NCBI GenBank assembly: GCA_029891385.1
Contig: CM057228.1
Coordinates: forward strand, 27,594,214 to 27,658,213
Length of the DNA stretch: 64,000 nt
Source of the DNA: Erythroxylum novogranatense
Taxonomy: Eukaryota; Streptophyta; Magnoliopsida; Malpighiales; Erythroxylaceae
Reading direction: 5' to 3'
Both the position numbers and the translations under genes were made by a program. Below the pieces are notes generated by a model. That model was not told the DNA's origin, did no database searches, and was given only the letters and a program-made list of their open reading frames with translations. Shown piece by piece: positions 11,118 to 22,519 of this stretch (position 1 is its first letter; each line of letters begins with the position of its first letter).

Positions 11118-14100
11118 ATGTATGCTTTAAGGAAACTTATGAAAAAGCATTATTGGATATTGATGTATTTGATAATTGTGAAGATTGGTATGGTTTATAA
11201 AAGTTCAAGTGAATGAGTTGATTGAAACGAAGTTAAATAGCAAGAATTAAAAAGAAAAAGTGTGAAAATTTGAAGAATTTAGAAAGTTTGACTTTGAGGA
11301 TGAATAGTGAAAAATTGTTTGACTTTGGAGTTGACTTTTTGATTTTGGGAGAATTTGAGAAAATTATCTTCTGAAAATTTGTAGTTTATGTCAAAAGCTT
11401 TCTGTAGCCATAAAGTTTGATATTTTTCGATATCGAGAGTGAGAGTTATGATCAGTCAAAGTTCGCTTGAAGTTTGACATTTTGAGGAAAAAGTTGACCT
11501 TTTGATTTAGGCAAAATTCGAGAAAGTGATCAAAATAAACATTGTAGCCTCTGTCGAGAGCTTTTTGTGGACATAAAGTTTGCTATTTTTCGATGTCGGG
11601 ATTGAAAGATATGATTTTCTGAAGACATGCTTTGTTTTGAAAATGCTATTAAGTATAGATTTGTGTATTCTATACTTCGAGGTCACTCGTCGTATGGATT
11701 TAGTTTGAATTAGAGTACGTGATCTTCATGAAAGTTTTAGATGATGTTTTTATCTTTCCATTGATATGAAGTTTACAATTTTTCGATATCGAGGCTAGGA
11801 GTTATGAGCGATTAAAAATTGGAAGTCGTTTAGGAAAAGCTGTTTTGGACAGAATCTTTGATTGAGGTTTTGACCTTTTTTCGAGACCTAATTTGATTTT
11901 AAGTACTTCAGGGAAGTTGTAGAGCTTCCTTTGATATTTTTATTGACACCAAATTTGTCAAATTCTGAGTTCGGGATAGAGATATATGATTTTTGAAAAG
12001 TTTGGTTTTGAAGTTCCGTTACTTCGTTTCTTTATCCGATCCCTTTCGTAATCTTTTGCTTATAATTCCTTCGTACGACTTCCGATTGATTTGATTCTCA
12101 AAGCGTTAGATTCCTAAGACGATTAATTTCATTTTATTGAAGAATTATGATTTTTAGGAGATTAAATGGAAAGAGATTGATTGAACCAAAGTAAGAGATT
12201 GGGTTATAGGTTATAAGTTGGATAATTTTCTGAACATGGTTCAGTATTTTGCAAAATTTGGGAGTTGTACAACTCCGATTGAGTTGATTATTGAAGGAAA
12301 ATAAAGTTAAGATATAGGGCTACAACTCTTGTGAAGGGATAGAAATTTAATTTCATCCCTAAGATTGTTAATTTCTGGACTGAAGTTATGTTAATGTTCA
12401 GTCTCGGATTTTGTGAAGGTCCGATAGTATTTCGGCTATAACTTCTTCGTTTCTGATCCGAATTGAGCGGGGTCAGTGGCGTTAGATTCGTAAGATCTAT
12501 AGGAACAATTTTTAAGAAGAAAGTTTGTCCAAATTATTTCGTTTAGATGCTTGAAACCAGGACGCAAGTAGTCAATTTTTCAAGTTCCTGCAGGGGTAAT
12601 TTTGGAAATAGGCAAATAAGTGAAGGGCAACTTGGTCATTTTGGCACCATTTTAAGTGACATGGCAAAACTCACTTGGAGCTGTCGTTTTTACCCATTTA
12701 CAGCAGAAGAAGGTTCACGAAAATAACAAGAAGAAGAGAGAAGAAGAAAGAAGAAAATAAGAAGAAGAAGAAAGTGGAAGGTTCGGCCATGAGAAGGAGG
12801 AAGAGAGGAGAGAAAAAGCTTGGAGTTTTGGAGTTTCTACCATGTTATTTTCGTGATTTCTAGATAGAAAAGAAGGAAGAAGGAGAAAGCTTGCTTGCAA
12901 AACCAAGAAATAACGAAAATGGAGGAGAAAAAGGTAAGAGAGAGAAAGCTTGAGTTTTTGAGTTTTTGATTTGTTTGATGGTTGATTAAGCTTGGAATGG
13001 TTATGGATTTAGTTTATCTATGATTATTTGAAGAGATTAGACTATGATTATGTTTAATTTCGGATTAATTGTGAATTGAGGATTATGTCCAAATTTGAAA
13101 GTTGGGAGTTTTTGAAATTGTTGCTTTATATTGCTTGAATTAGTGATGAATTTGAGATATCCTAAGTTAATTTTGATGTTTATGCTTTAGGTGAAGTTTA
13201 ATTTGAAAAATTGTAAATTGGGGGTTTAGGCCAAATTATAAATTTGGAAATTTTGTGAATTAATGGTGTAGAATCATCAATACTAGTATGAATTGGTGAA
13301 ATATGAAATCAATTGTGAAGAAATTGTGATTTATGATATGGAATTTGTGTAAATTGGTTTAGGCCAATTTTGAAAATTGGGGATTTTCAAAATTGGAGAT
13401 TGAAATAGCTTGAATATGTGAGGAATTGATGTTTTCTAAGCTCAATTTGAGAAATTAAGTTAATTATGATATTGAATTTGAGTGGATTGGTTTAGGTGCA
13501 TTTTGGAATTTGGGGATTTTGAAGGATTTTAGAAATTTATGATGTACATATCTTGGAATTAGTATGAATTGATGACTTATGCATCAAATTGAAGGATTAA
13601 GTTATTTATGAGATTGAATTTTGATGAAATTGCTTTAGGGAATGTTAAATTGGAAGAAAGAAGGAGGCTTTGGAGCAATTGAGGCACAAAGCAAGTTGTT
13701 AGCATGGATATGAGGTGGGTAGTATATTTATTTATTGAATTGTAAGCTAAGAATGTGATTTTTGAAAATTTAAGAAAGCAAAATTTGATTTTGATAAATT
13801 ATTGTTGATAAAATGGGTTGAAAAAGGTTGTAAATGTTTGATATTATGATTTCAAAGGGTTAAAATGAGTTTTAAAAAAATGCAAGAACTATGAAATTCG
13901 TGGTTTTCAAATTATTGGATTTATGATTTAAATGATTTAAAGAATTAGTGCATATATTGTGATGAATTTGATGAATATGTGATTTAAGTGAATTGCATTC
14001 GATTTGTTATATGAATTCATGTGGATATATGTTGGTGTCATTTATGACACATTATGATTATATGATATGAAAAATTTAAAGAAAATGTGAAATTTCGAAA

Positions 14101-15588
14101 AGTGCCTTCGGGAAATCTGCTTGTTTTAAGCATGAATATGTGAATTGTATGGATTTGGTCAGGTCCCCTCCGTAGAGTCAGTGCACTGTCTCCCTCTGAT
14201 AGCCTTCTCCCGGCTGCCCGCAAGTAGCTTACGAGTTCCAATTTCGAACTCCCCTCTGTTCACGGCTACACATGACCGCTATGCGGGAATGTGCAGTACG
14301 TCCTGTTAGGACCGAAACCAAACCATTTTGTTATGTTATGTGATTTTTGATATTGTTTATGCGCGTGAAATTTCTTTGATGTGATTGCATTCATGTTTAT
14401 GAGAAATTTTGAAAAATGAGAAAAAGGGTTTTCAACCATGAAATTATAGAAATTTGATATGAAAAGTTTGAAAAATTGAAAAGGGTTTGAGAAAAATATT
14501 TGAAAGTTGAAAAGTTTGAAAACTAAGCCTTTGGCAAAAGTTTATGAAAATTGATTTCGCTTATTATTCAGTTTATAAATATGTTACCCACGAGCTTCCG
14601 AGCTCACCCCCCCTTTCATCCCCATCTCCAGGTATTCGACCAGGAGATTGGATGAAAGATGGTCAAGATGTCAGTTTCGATATTTATATGTTTTGTAATC
14701 TGTATAAGTTAGATTTTGAGTAACTTGAATTTTAGTATGGATATGTATATGAATTTGTGTATAGAAATGAGTTATGGGATTGTAAGTGATTTCTGAACTT
14801 GTATATGGGTTGGAGATATGAGAATTTGTGTGATTATGGAATGTGACTTGTGACTATATATAGATATGATTAGATGCGTTTGGATTGAATGAGGAATTTG
14901 AATAAGGATGTTTTGATCTGAATTGAGAATTGTGGAAGTGTTAGGTTATAGATTTGTGTTTTGCTGGTGTTTGGATTCCGGACGAGAGAGTCCGATGATT
15001 CTGAATTTTGTGATATTAGAAGTGTATTTTGGCTTTGCAGGAATTTTTGGGATAGGATAAATGCAGCCGTTATGCTGCCGAAATTTTGATAAAATTGGGA
15101 TAAAAATGTAATTTAAGATTTGTATGGATCAATAAGAATATGATCAGATTTAGAGATTTGCATTAGAATGATTTTCCAAAAGTGGATTTTGCTTGTGTGA
15201 TTTTGAATGAGATTGACTAATGAGGTAAGAAATGAGAATAAGAAAGAAAGAAAAAAAATATACTGGATTTCGGAATGGTACGTCTTAGGGTTTCCAACGT
15301 GATTATGTTCATTCGATCGTTTTCTTTGATTATTGTTCTCGGATGTCGGATATGTTTCAGTTTAATTGATTATTTCGTTTATCCCTGCCTTATGATTCGA
15401 TTCTATTGATTTCTGTCGATTTGGTATTCGATTCTGATTTGCATTTGCTTCGAGTATGCGCTTCGCTTTCGATTCTTATGCTTTGTTTTCTTATTCGAAA
15501 CTTCGATGCGAAATTTCCGTTTCCATTCGATTTCGTTTTCCGTTCTGCTTTTCCGGTTGGGATCCCGTTTCTGGATCGAGTCCCAACA
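10975..15588 (+). mobile_element. LARD-like element 1, LTR copy 1 (4.61 kb)
   Basis: A very long LTR. Its 3' end is CCCAACA at 15,588; its 5' end aligns with TGTTGGACCCCG of the other copies but reads GATTGGACCCG here (terminal TG lost). It carries several degenerate ~130-180-bp internal repeats in its first 1.2 kb (each with TTTTTCGATATCG or TTTTTCGATGTCG), a (TA)n run at 11,030-11,115, and a GA-rich tract near 12,730-12,800. No coding region is supported. The small ORFs inside are also present in LTR copy 2 simply because the LTRs are recent duplicates. Confidence 0.85.
11030..11115. repeat. (TA)n microsatellite in LTR
   Basis: About 85 bp of uninterrupted TA. The same LTR position holds only about 21 bp in copy 2 (near 16,332) and about 15 bp in copy 3 (near 21,562), so this tract has expanded or contracted since the LTRs duplicated. 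Confidence 0.95.
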
Positions 15589-16274
15589 TTTATGGTATCA
15601 GAGCCCAGTATTATGATCATACTTGGGCGGAAGTGTTTGTTAAGAGTTTTAACGAATAGGATTGCATTAGTGAGAGAGTGATAAGGATGGAAATGGTATT
15701 TCATGCATGATGTGAAGAACCTAGTGGATTGTTTGATTAAGGTGATGAGTGATGATTAATTAGAAGAAAGTGTTAAGAGAAATTGAGAGGAGAATTTCAT
15801 GATGAAATGGGAAGAATTGATTTTAGTTATACATGTGTGAGTCGAATTAAGAAATAGGATTAACTGATATGAAGGATTTTAGAAATGTGTTAATGAAATT
15901 GAGATTAGAATTTTAATGAATGTGGATGAATTATTTTCGAATATGCATATGTGAGATGCAATTAAGGGATACTTGGAAGATGAGACAACTTGAATTTATA
16001 TCTATATGTAAGAAATAATGAATTATGAATATAGTGATTTGATATGATATGGTTAGTGTGAGATACAAGATGTGAAATAGTGTAAAGAGATTGAGATACT
16101 TATATGATGAGGAAATTAGATAAGAGAAAGTGATTGATTATGATTTTTGGAAAGAAATTAGTAAGAAAGTGCTTGATGATCTTTGTTTAGAAAGAACTTT
16201 ATGCAAGAATGAGTTACTTGGAGTTTAAGTAAGTATGAATTTCGAGGACGAAATTCTTTTAAGAGAGGGAGAAA
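15589..16274 (+). mobile_element. LARD-like element 1, internal domain A (686 bp)
   Basis: It starts 4 bp before a 13-bp initiator-Met tRNA primer site (15,593-15,605) and ends with the purine-rich AAGAGAGGGAGAAA just before the next LTR. Close to the 3' end is TTTCGAGGACGAAATTC, a word often seen at this place in plant Ty3/gypsy elements of the Tekay/Del group. No gag or pol frame exists, so mobilisation would have needed an autonomous partner. Confidence 0.85.
15593..15605 (+). promoter_or_regulatory. Primer-binding site, tRNA-Met(i)
   Basis: TGGTATCAGAGCC lies 4 bp after the CA end of LTR copy 1. It is the standard complement of the plant initiator-Met tRNA 3' end, where minus-strand cDNA synthesis starts. 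Confidence 0.95.
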
Positions 16275-19200
16275 TGTTGGACCCCGATTTTTAAGTGGAA
16301 TTTAGAAATAAGAAATGATATAAAATAAGTGTTATATATATATATATATATGTTGTATGTATGCTTTAAGGAAACTTATGAGAAAAGCATTATTGGATGT
16401 TGATGTATTTGATAATTGTGGAGATTGGTATGGTTTATAAAAGTTCAAGTGGATGAGTTGATTGAAATGAAGTTAAATAGCAAGAATTAAAAAGAAAAAG
16501 TGTGAAAATTTGAAGAATTTAGAAAGTTTGACTTTGGAGATGAATAGTGAAAAATTATTTGACTTGGGAGTTGACTTTTTGATTTTGGGAGAATTTGAGA
16601 AAATTATCTTCTGAAAATTTGTAGTTTATGTCAAGAGCTTTCTGTAGCCATAAAGTTTGATATTTTTCGATATCGGAAGTGAGAGTTATGATCAGTCAAA
16701 GTTCGCTTGAAGTTTGACATTTTGAGAAAAAAGTTGACTTTTTGATTTAGGCAAAATTCGAGAAAGTGATCAACATGAACATTGTAGCCTCTGTCGAGAG
16801 CTTTTTGTGGACATAAAGTTTGCTATTTTTCGATGTCGGGATTGAAAGATATGATTTTCTGAAGATATGCTTTGTTTTGAAAATGCTATTAAGTATAGAT
16901 TTTTGTGTTCTATGCTTCGAGGCCACTCGTCGTATGGATTTAGTTTGAATTAGAGTACATGATCTTCATGAAAGTTTTAGATGATATTTTTATCTTTCCA
17001 TTGATATGAAGTTTGCAATTTTTCGATATCGAGGCTAGGAGTTATGAGCGATTAAAAATTGGAAGTCGTTTAGGAAAAGCTGTTTTGGACAGAATCTTTG
17101 ATTGAGGTTTTGACCTTTTTTTGAGACCTAATTTGATTTTGAGTACTTCAGGGAAGTTGTAGAGCTTCCTTTGATCTTTTTATTGACACCAAATTTGTCA
17201 AATTTTGAGTTCGGGATCGAGAGATATGATTTTTGAAAAGTTTGGTTTTGAAGTTCCGTTACTTCGTTTCTTTATCCGATCCCTTTCGTAATCTTTTGCT
17301 TATAATTCCTTCGTACGACATCCGATTGATTTGATTCTCAAAGCGTTGGATTCCTAAGACGATTAATTTTATTTTATTGAAGAATTATGATTTTTAGGAG
17401 ATTAAATGGAAAGAGATTGATTGAACCAAAGTAAGAGATTGAGTTATAGGTTATAAGTTGGATAATTTTCTGAACATGGTTCAGTATTTTGCAAAATTAG
17501 GGAGCTGTACAACTCCGATTGAGTTGATTCTTGAGGGAAAATAAATTTAAGATATAGGGCTACAACTCTTGTGATGGGATCGAAATTTAATTTCATCCCT
17601 AAGATTGTTAATTTCTGGACTGAAGTTATGTTAATGTTCAGTCTCGGATTTTGTGAAGGTCCGATAGTATTTCGGCTATAAATTCTTCGTTTCTGATCCG
17701 AATTGAGCGCAGTCAGTGGCGTTAGATTCGTAAGCTCTATAGGAACAATTTTTAAGAAGAAAGTTTGTCCAAATTATTTCGTTTAGATGCTTGAAAATAG
17801 GACACAAGTAGTCAGTTTTTCAAGTTCCTGCAGGGGTAATTTTGGAAATAGGCAAATAAGTGAAGGGCAACTTGGTCATTTTGGCACCATTTTAAGTGAC
17901 ATGGCAAAACTCACTTGGAGCTGTCGTTTTTACCCATTTACAGCAGAAGAAGGTTCACGAAAATAACAAGAAGAAGAGAGAAGAAGAAAGAAGAAAATAA
18001 GAAGAAGAAGAAAGTGGAAGGTTCGGCCATGAGAAGGAGGAAGAGAGGAGAGAAAAAGCTTAGAGTTTTGGAGTTTCTACCATGTTATTTTCGTGATTTC
18101 TAGATAGAAAAGAAGGAAGAAGGAGGAAGCTTGCTTGCAAAACCAAGAAATAACGAAAATGGCGGAGAAAAAGGTAAGAGAGAGAAAGCTTGAGTTTTTT
18201 AGTTTTTGATTTGTTTGATGGTTGATTAAGCTTGGAATGGTTATGGATTTAGTTTATCTATGATTATTTGAAGAGATTAGACTATGATTATGTTTAATTT
18301 CGGATTAATTGTGAATTGGGGATTATGTCAAAATTTGAAAGTTGGGGGTTTTTGAAATTGTTGCTTTAGATTGCTTGAATTAGTGATGAATTTGAGATAT
18401 CCTAAGTTAATTTTGATGTTTATGCTTTAGGTGAAGTTTAATTTGAAAAATTGTAAATTGGAGATTTAGGCCAAATTATAAATTTGGGAATTTTGTGAAT
18501 TAATGGTGTAGAATCATCAATACTAGTATGAATTGGTGAAATATGAAATCAATTGTGAAGAAATTGTGATTTATGATATGAAATTTGTGTAAATTGGTTT
18601 AGGCCCATTTTAAAAATTGGGGATTTTCAAAATTGGAGATTGAAATAGCTTAAATATGTGAGGAATTGATGTTTTCTAAGCTCAATTTGAGAAATTAAGT
18701 TAATTATGATATTGAATTTGAGTGGATTGGTTTAGGTGCATTTTGAAATTTGGGGATTTTGAAGGATTTTAGAAATTTATGATGTACATATCTTGGAATT
18801 AGTTTGAATTGATGACTTATGCATCAAATTGAAGGATTAAGTTATTTATGAGATTGAATTTTGATGAAATTGCTTTAGGGAATGTTAAATTGGAAGAAAG
18901 AAGGAGGCTTTTGAGCAATTGAGGCACAAAGCAAGTTGTTAGCATGGATATGAGGTGGGTAGTATATTTATTTATTGAATTGTAAGCTAAGAATGTGATT
19001 TTTGAAAATTTAAGAAAGCAAAATTTGATTTTGATAAATTATTGTTGATAAAATGGGTTGAAAAAGGTTGTAAATGTTTGATATTATGATTTCAAAGGGT
19101 TAAAATGAGTTTTAAAAAAATGAAAGAATTATGAAATTCATGGTTTTCAAATTATTGGATTTATGATTTAAATGATTTAAAGAATTAGTGCATATATTGT

Positions 19201-20818
19201 GATGAATTTGATGAATATGTGATTTAAGTGAATTGCATTCGATTTGTTATATAAATTCATGTGGATATATGTTGGTGTCATTTATGACACATTATGATTA
19301 TATGATATGAAAAATTTAAAGAAAATGTGAAATTTTGAAAAGTGCCTTCAGGAAATCTGCTTGTTTTAAGCATGAATATGTGAATTGTATGGGTTTGGTC
19401 AGGTCCCCTCCGTAGAGTCAGTGCACTCTCTCCCTCTGATAGCCTTCTCCTTTGCTCAAGAATGGCTTAGGAGTTCGATTTGGACTCCCTCTCATTCACG
19501 GCTATACATGACGCTATCTTATGAATGTGCAAGACGTCTGTTAGGACCGAAACAAAACCATTTTATTATGTTATGTGATTTTTGATTTTGTTTATGCGCG
19601 TGAAATTTCTCTGATGTGATTGCATTCATGTTTATGAGAAATTTTGAAAAATGAGAAAAAGGGTTTTCAACCATGAAATTATAGAAATTTGATATGAAAA
19701 GTTTGGAAAATTGAAAAGGGTTTGAGAAAAATATTTGAAAGTTGAAAAGTTTGAAAACTAAGCCTTTTGGCAAAAAGTTTATGAAAATTGATTTCGCTTA
19801 TTATTGGTTTATAAATATGTTACCCACGAGCTTCGAAGCTCACCCCCTTTCATCCCCATCTCCGTGAATTGACCGGAGATTGGATGAAAGATGGTCAAGA
19901 CGTCGATTCGATATTTATATGTTTTGTATTCGTATAAGTTAGATTTTGAGTAACTTGAATTTTAGTATGGATATGTATATGAATTTGTGTATAGAAATGA
20001 GTTATGGGATTGTAAGTGATTTCTGAACTTGTATATGGGTTGGAGATATGAGAATTTGTGTGATTATGGAACGTGACTTGTGACTATATATAGATATGAT
20101 TAGATGCGTTTGGATTGAATGAGGAATTTGAATAAGGATGTTTTGATCTGAATTGAGAATTGTGGAAGTGTTAGGTTATAGATTTGTGTTTTGCTGGTGT
20201 TTAGATTCCGGACGGGAGAGTCCGATGATTATGGATTTTGTGATATTAGAAGTGTATTTTGGCTTTGCAGGAATTTTTGGGATAGGATAAATGCATTAGT
20301 TATCTTTGCCGAAATTTCGATAAAATTGGGATAAAAATGTAATTTAAGATTTGTATGGATCAATAAGAATATGATCAGATTTAGAGATTTGCATGAGAAT
20401 GATTTTCCAAAAGTGGATTTTGCTTGTGTGATTTTGAATGAGATTGACTAATGAGGTAAGAAATGAGAATAAGAAAGAAAGAAAAAAATATACCGGATTT
20501 CGGAATGGTACGTCTTAGGGTTTCCAACGCGATTATGTTCATTCGATCGTTTTCTTTGATTATTGTTCTCGGATGTCGGATATGTTTCAGTTTAATTGAT
20601 TATTTCGTTTATCCCCGCCTTATGATTCGATTCTATTGATTTATGTCGATTTGGTATTCGATTCTGATTTGCATTTGCTTCGAGTATGCGCTTCGCTTTC
20701 GATTCTTATGCTTTGTTTTCTTATTCGAAACTTCGATGCAAAATTTTCGTTTCCATTCGATTCCGTTTTCCGTTCTGCTTTTTCAGTTGAGATCCGGTTT
20801 CTGGATCGGGTCCCAATA
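16275..20818 (+). mobile_element. LARD-like element 1, LTR copy 2 (4.54 kb)
   Basis: It starts with an intact TGTTGGACCCCG and ends CCCAATA (CA mutated to TA). It is nearly identical to copy 1 over most of its length, but differs strongly in a ~100-bp block (19,410-19,550 against 14,190-14,310) and in smaller patches near 19,830-19,930 and 20,290. Confidence 0.88.
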
Positions 20819-21504
20819 TTTATGGTATCAGAGCCCAGTATTATGATCATACTTGGGCAGAAGTGTTTGTTAAGAGTTTTAACGAATATGATTGCATTAG
20901 TGAGAGAGTGATAAGGATGGAAATGGTATTTCATGCATGATGTGAAGAACCTAGTGGATTGTTTGATTAAGGTGATGAGTGATGATTAATTAGAAGAAAG
21001 TGTTAAGAGAAATTGAGAGGAGAATTTCATGATGAAATGGGAAGAATTGATTTTAGTTATACATGTGTGAGTCGAATTAAGAAATAGGATTAACTGATAT
21101 GAAGGATTTTAGAAATGTGTTAATGAAATTGAGATTAGAATTTTAATAAATGTGGATGAATTATTTTCGAATATGCATATGTGAGATGCAATTAAGGGAT
21201 ACTTGGAAGATGAGACAACTTGAATTTATATCTATATGTAAGAAATAATGAATTATGAATATAGTGATTTGATATGATATGGTTAGTGTGAGATACAAGA
21301 TGTGAAATAGTGTAAAGAGATTGGGATACTTATATGATGAGGAAATTAGATAAGAGAAAGTGATTGATTATGATTTTTGGAAAGAAATTAGTAAGAAAGT
21401 GCTTGATGATCTTTGTTTAGAAAGAACTTTATGCAAGAATGAGTTACTTGGAGTTTAAGTAAGTATGAATTTCGAGGACGAAATTCTTTTAAGAGAGGGA
21501 GAAA
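20819..21504 (+). mobile_element. LARD-like element 1, internal domain B (686 bp)
   Basis: It has the same length as internal domain A and is almost identical to it, with PBS at 20,823-20,835 and the PPT AAGAGAGGGAGAAA ending at 21,504. There is no coding capacity. Confidence 0.87.
20823..20835 (+). promoter_or_regulatory. Primer-binding site, tRNA-Met(i)
   Basis: This second exact TGGTATCAGAGCC lies 4 bp after the end of LTR copy 2. Confidence 0.95.
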
Positions 21505-22519
21505 TGTTGGACCCCGATTTTTAAGTGGAATTTAGAAATAAGAAATGATATAAAATAAGTGTTATATATATATATATGTTGTATGTATGCTTTAAGGAAA
21601 CTTATGAGAAAAGCATTATTGGATGTTGATGTATTTGATAATTGTGGAGATTGGTATGGTTTATAAAAGTTCAAGTGGATGAGTTGATTGAAATGAAGTT
21701 AAATAGCAAGAATTAAAAAGAAAAAGTGTGAAAATTTGAAGAATTTAGAAGGTTTGACTTTGGGGATGAATAGTGAAAAATTGTTTGACTTGGGAGTTGA
21801 CTTTTTGATTTTGGGAGAATTTGAGAAAATTATCTTCTGAAAATTTGTAGTTTATGTCAAGATCTTTCTGTAGCCATAAAGTTTGATATTTTTCGATATC
21901 GGAAGTGAGAGTTATGATCGGTCAAAGTTAAGCTTAAAGTTTGACTTTTGAGGAAAAAGTTGACTTTTGATTTAGGCAAAATTAGAAAGTGATCAACATG
22001 AACATTGTAGCCTCTGTCGAGAGCTTTTGTGGACATAAAGTTTGCTATTTTTTGATGTCGGGATTGAAAGATATGATTTTCTGAAGATATGCTTTGTTTT
22101 GAAAATGCTATTAAGTATAGATTTGTGTATTCTATGCTTCGAGGCCACTCGTCGTATGGATTTAGTTTGAATTAGAGTACTTGATCTTCATAAAAGTTTT
22201 AGATGATGTTTTTATCTTTCCATTGATATGAAGTTTGCAATTTTTCGATATCGAGGCTAGGAGTTATGAGCGATTAAAAATTGGAAGTCGTTTAGGAAAA
22301 GTTGTTTTGGACAGAATCTTTGATTGAGGTTTTGACCTTTTTTCGAGACCTAATTTAATTTTGAGTACTTCAGGGAAGTTGTAGAGCTTCCTTTGATCTT
22401 TTTATTGACACCAAATTTGTCAAATTCTGAGTTCGGGATCGAGAGATATGATTTTTGAAAAGTTTGGTTTTGAAGTTCCGTTACTTCGTTTCTTTATCCG
22501 ATCCCTTTCGTAATCTTTT
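21505..22519 (+). mobile_element. LARD-like element 1, LTR copy 3, truncated
   Basis: The first 1,015 bp of the LTR, from TGTTGGACCCCG to TCGTAATCTTTT. It stops abruptly where copies 1 and 2 continue with GCTTATAATTCC. What follows (TAATTAATATG) is unrelated to the LTR. No target duplication can be paired because of the truncation. Confidence 0.88.

Noticed and set aside
11028..11216. ORF with repeated Tyr-Ile
   Set aside because: It is the (TA)n microsatellite of the LTR.
12675..12906. Lys/Glu-rich and Ser/Leu-rich ORFs at 12,675-12,906, with a copy of the first at 17,915-18,103
   Set aside because: A GA-rich tract in the LTR yields these compositions; no conserved protein features.
15593..15605. 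tRNA genes suggested by tRNA-Met-like words (here, 20,823, 26,330, 50,320, 55,383, 63,008)
   Set aside because: Only the 12-13 nt complementary to the tRNA 3' end are present, at LTR or viral primer positions; there is no cloverleaf.
15390..15704. Overlapping ORFs on both strands near the LTR 3' end, also at 20,636-20,934
   Set aside because: Both copies are open only because the LTRs are recent duplicates; they cross the LTR end and PBS and show no domain.
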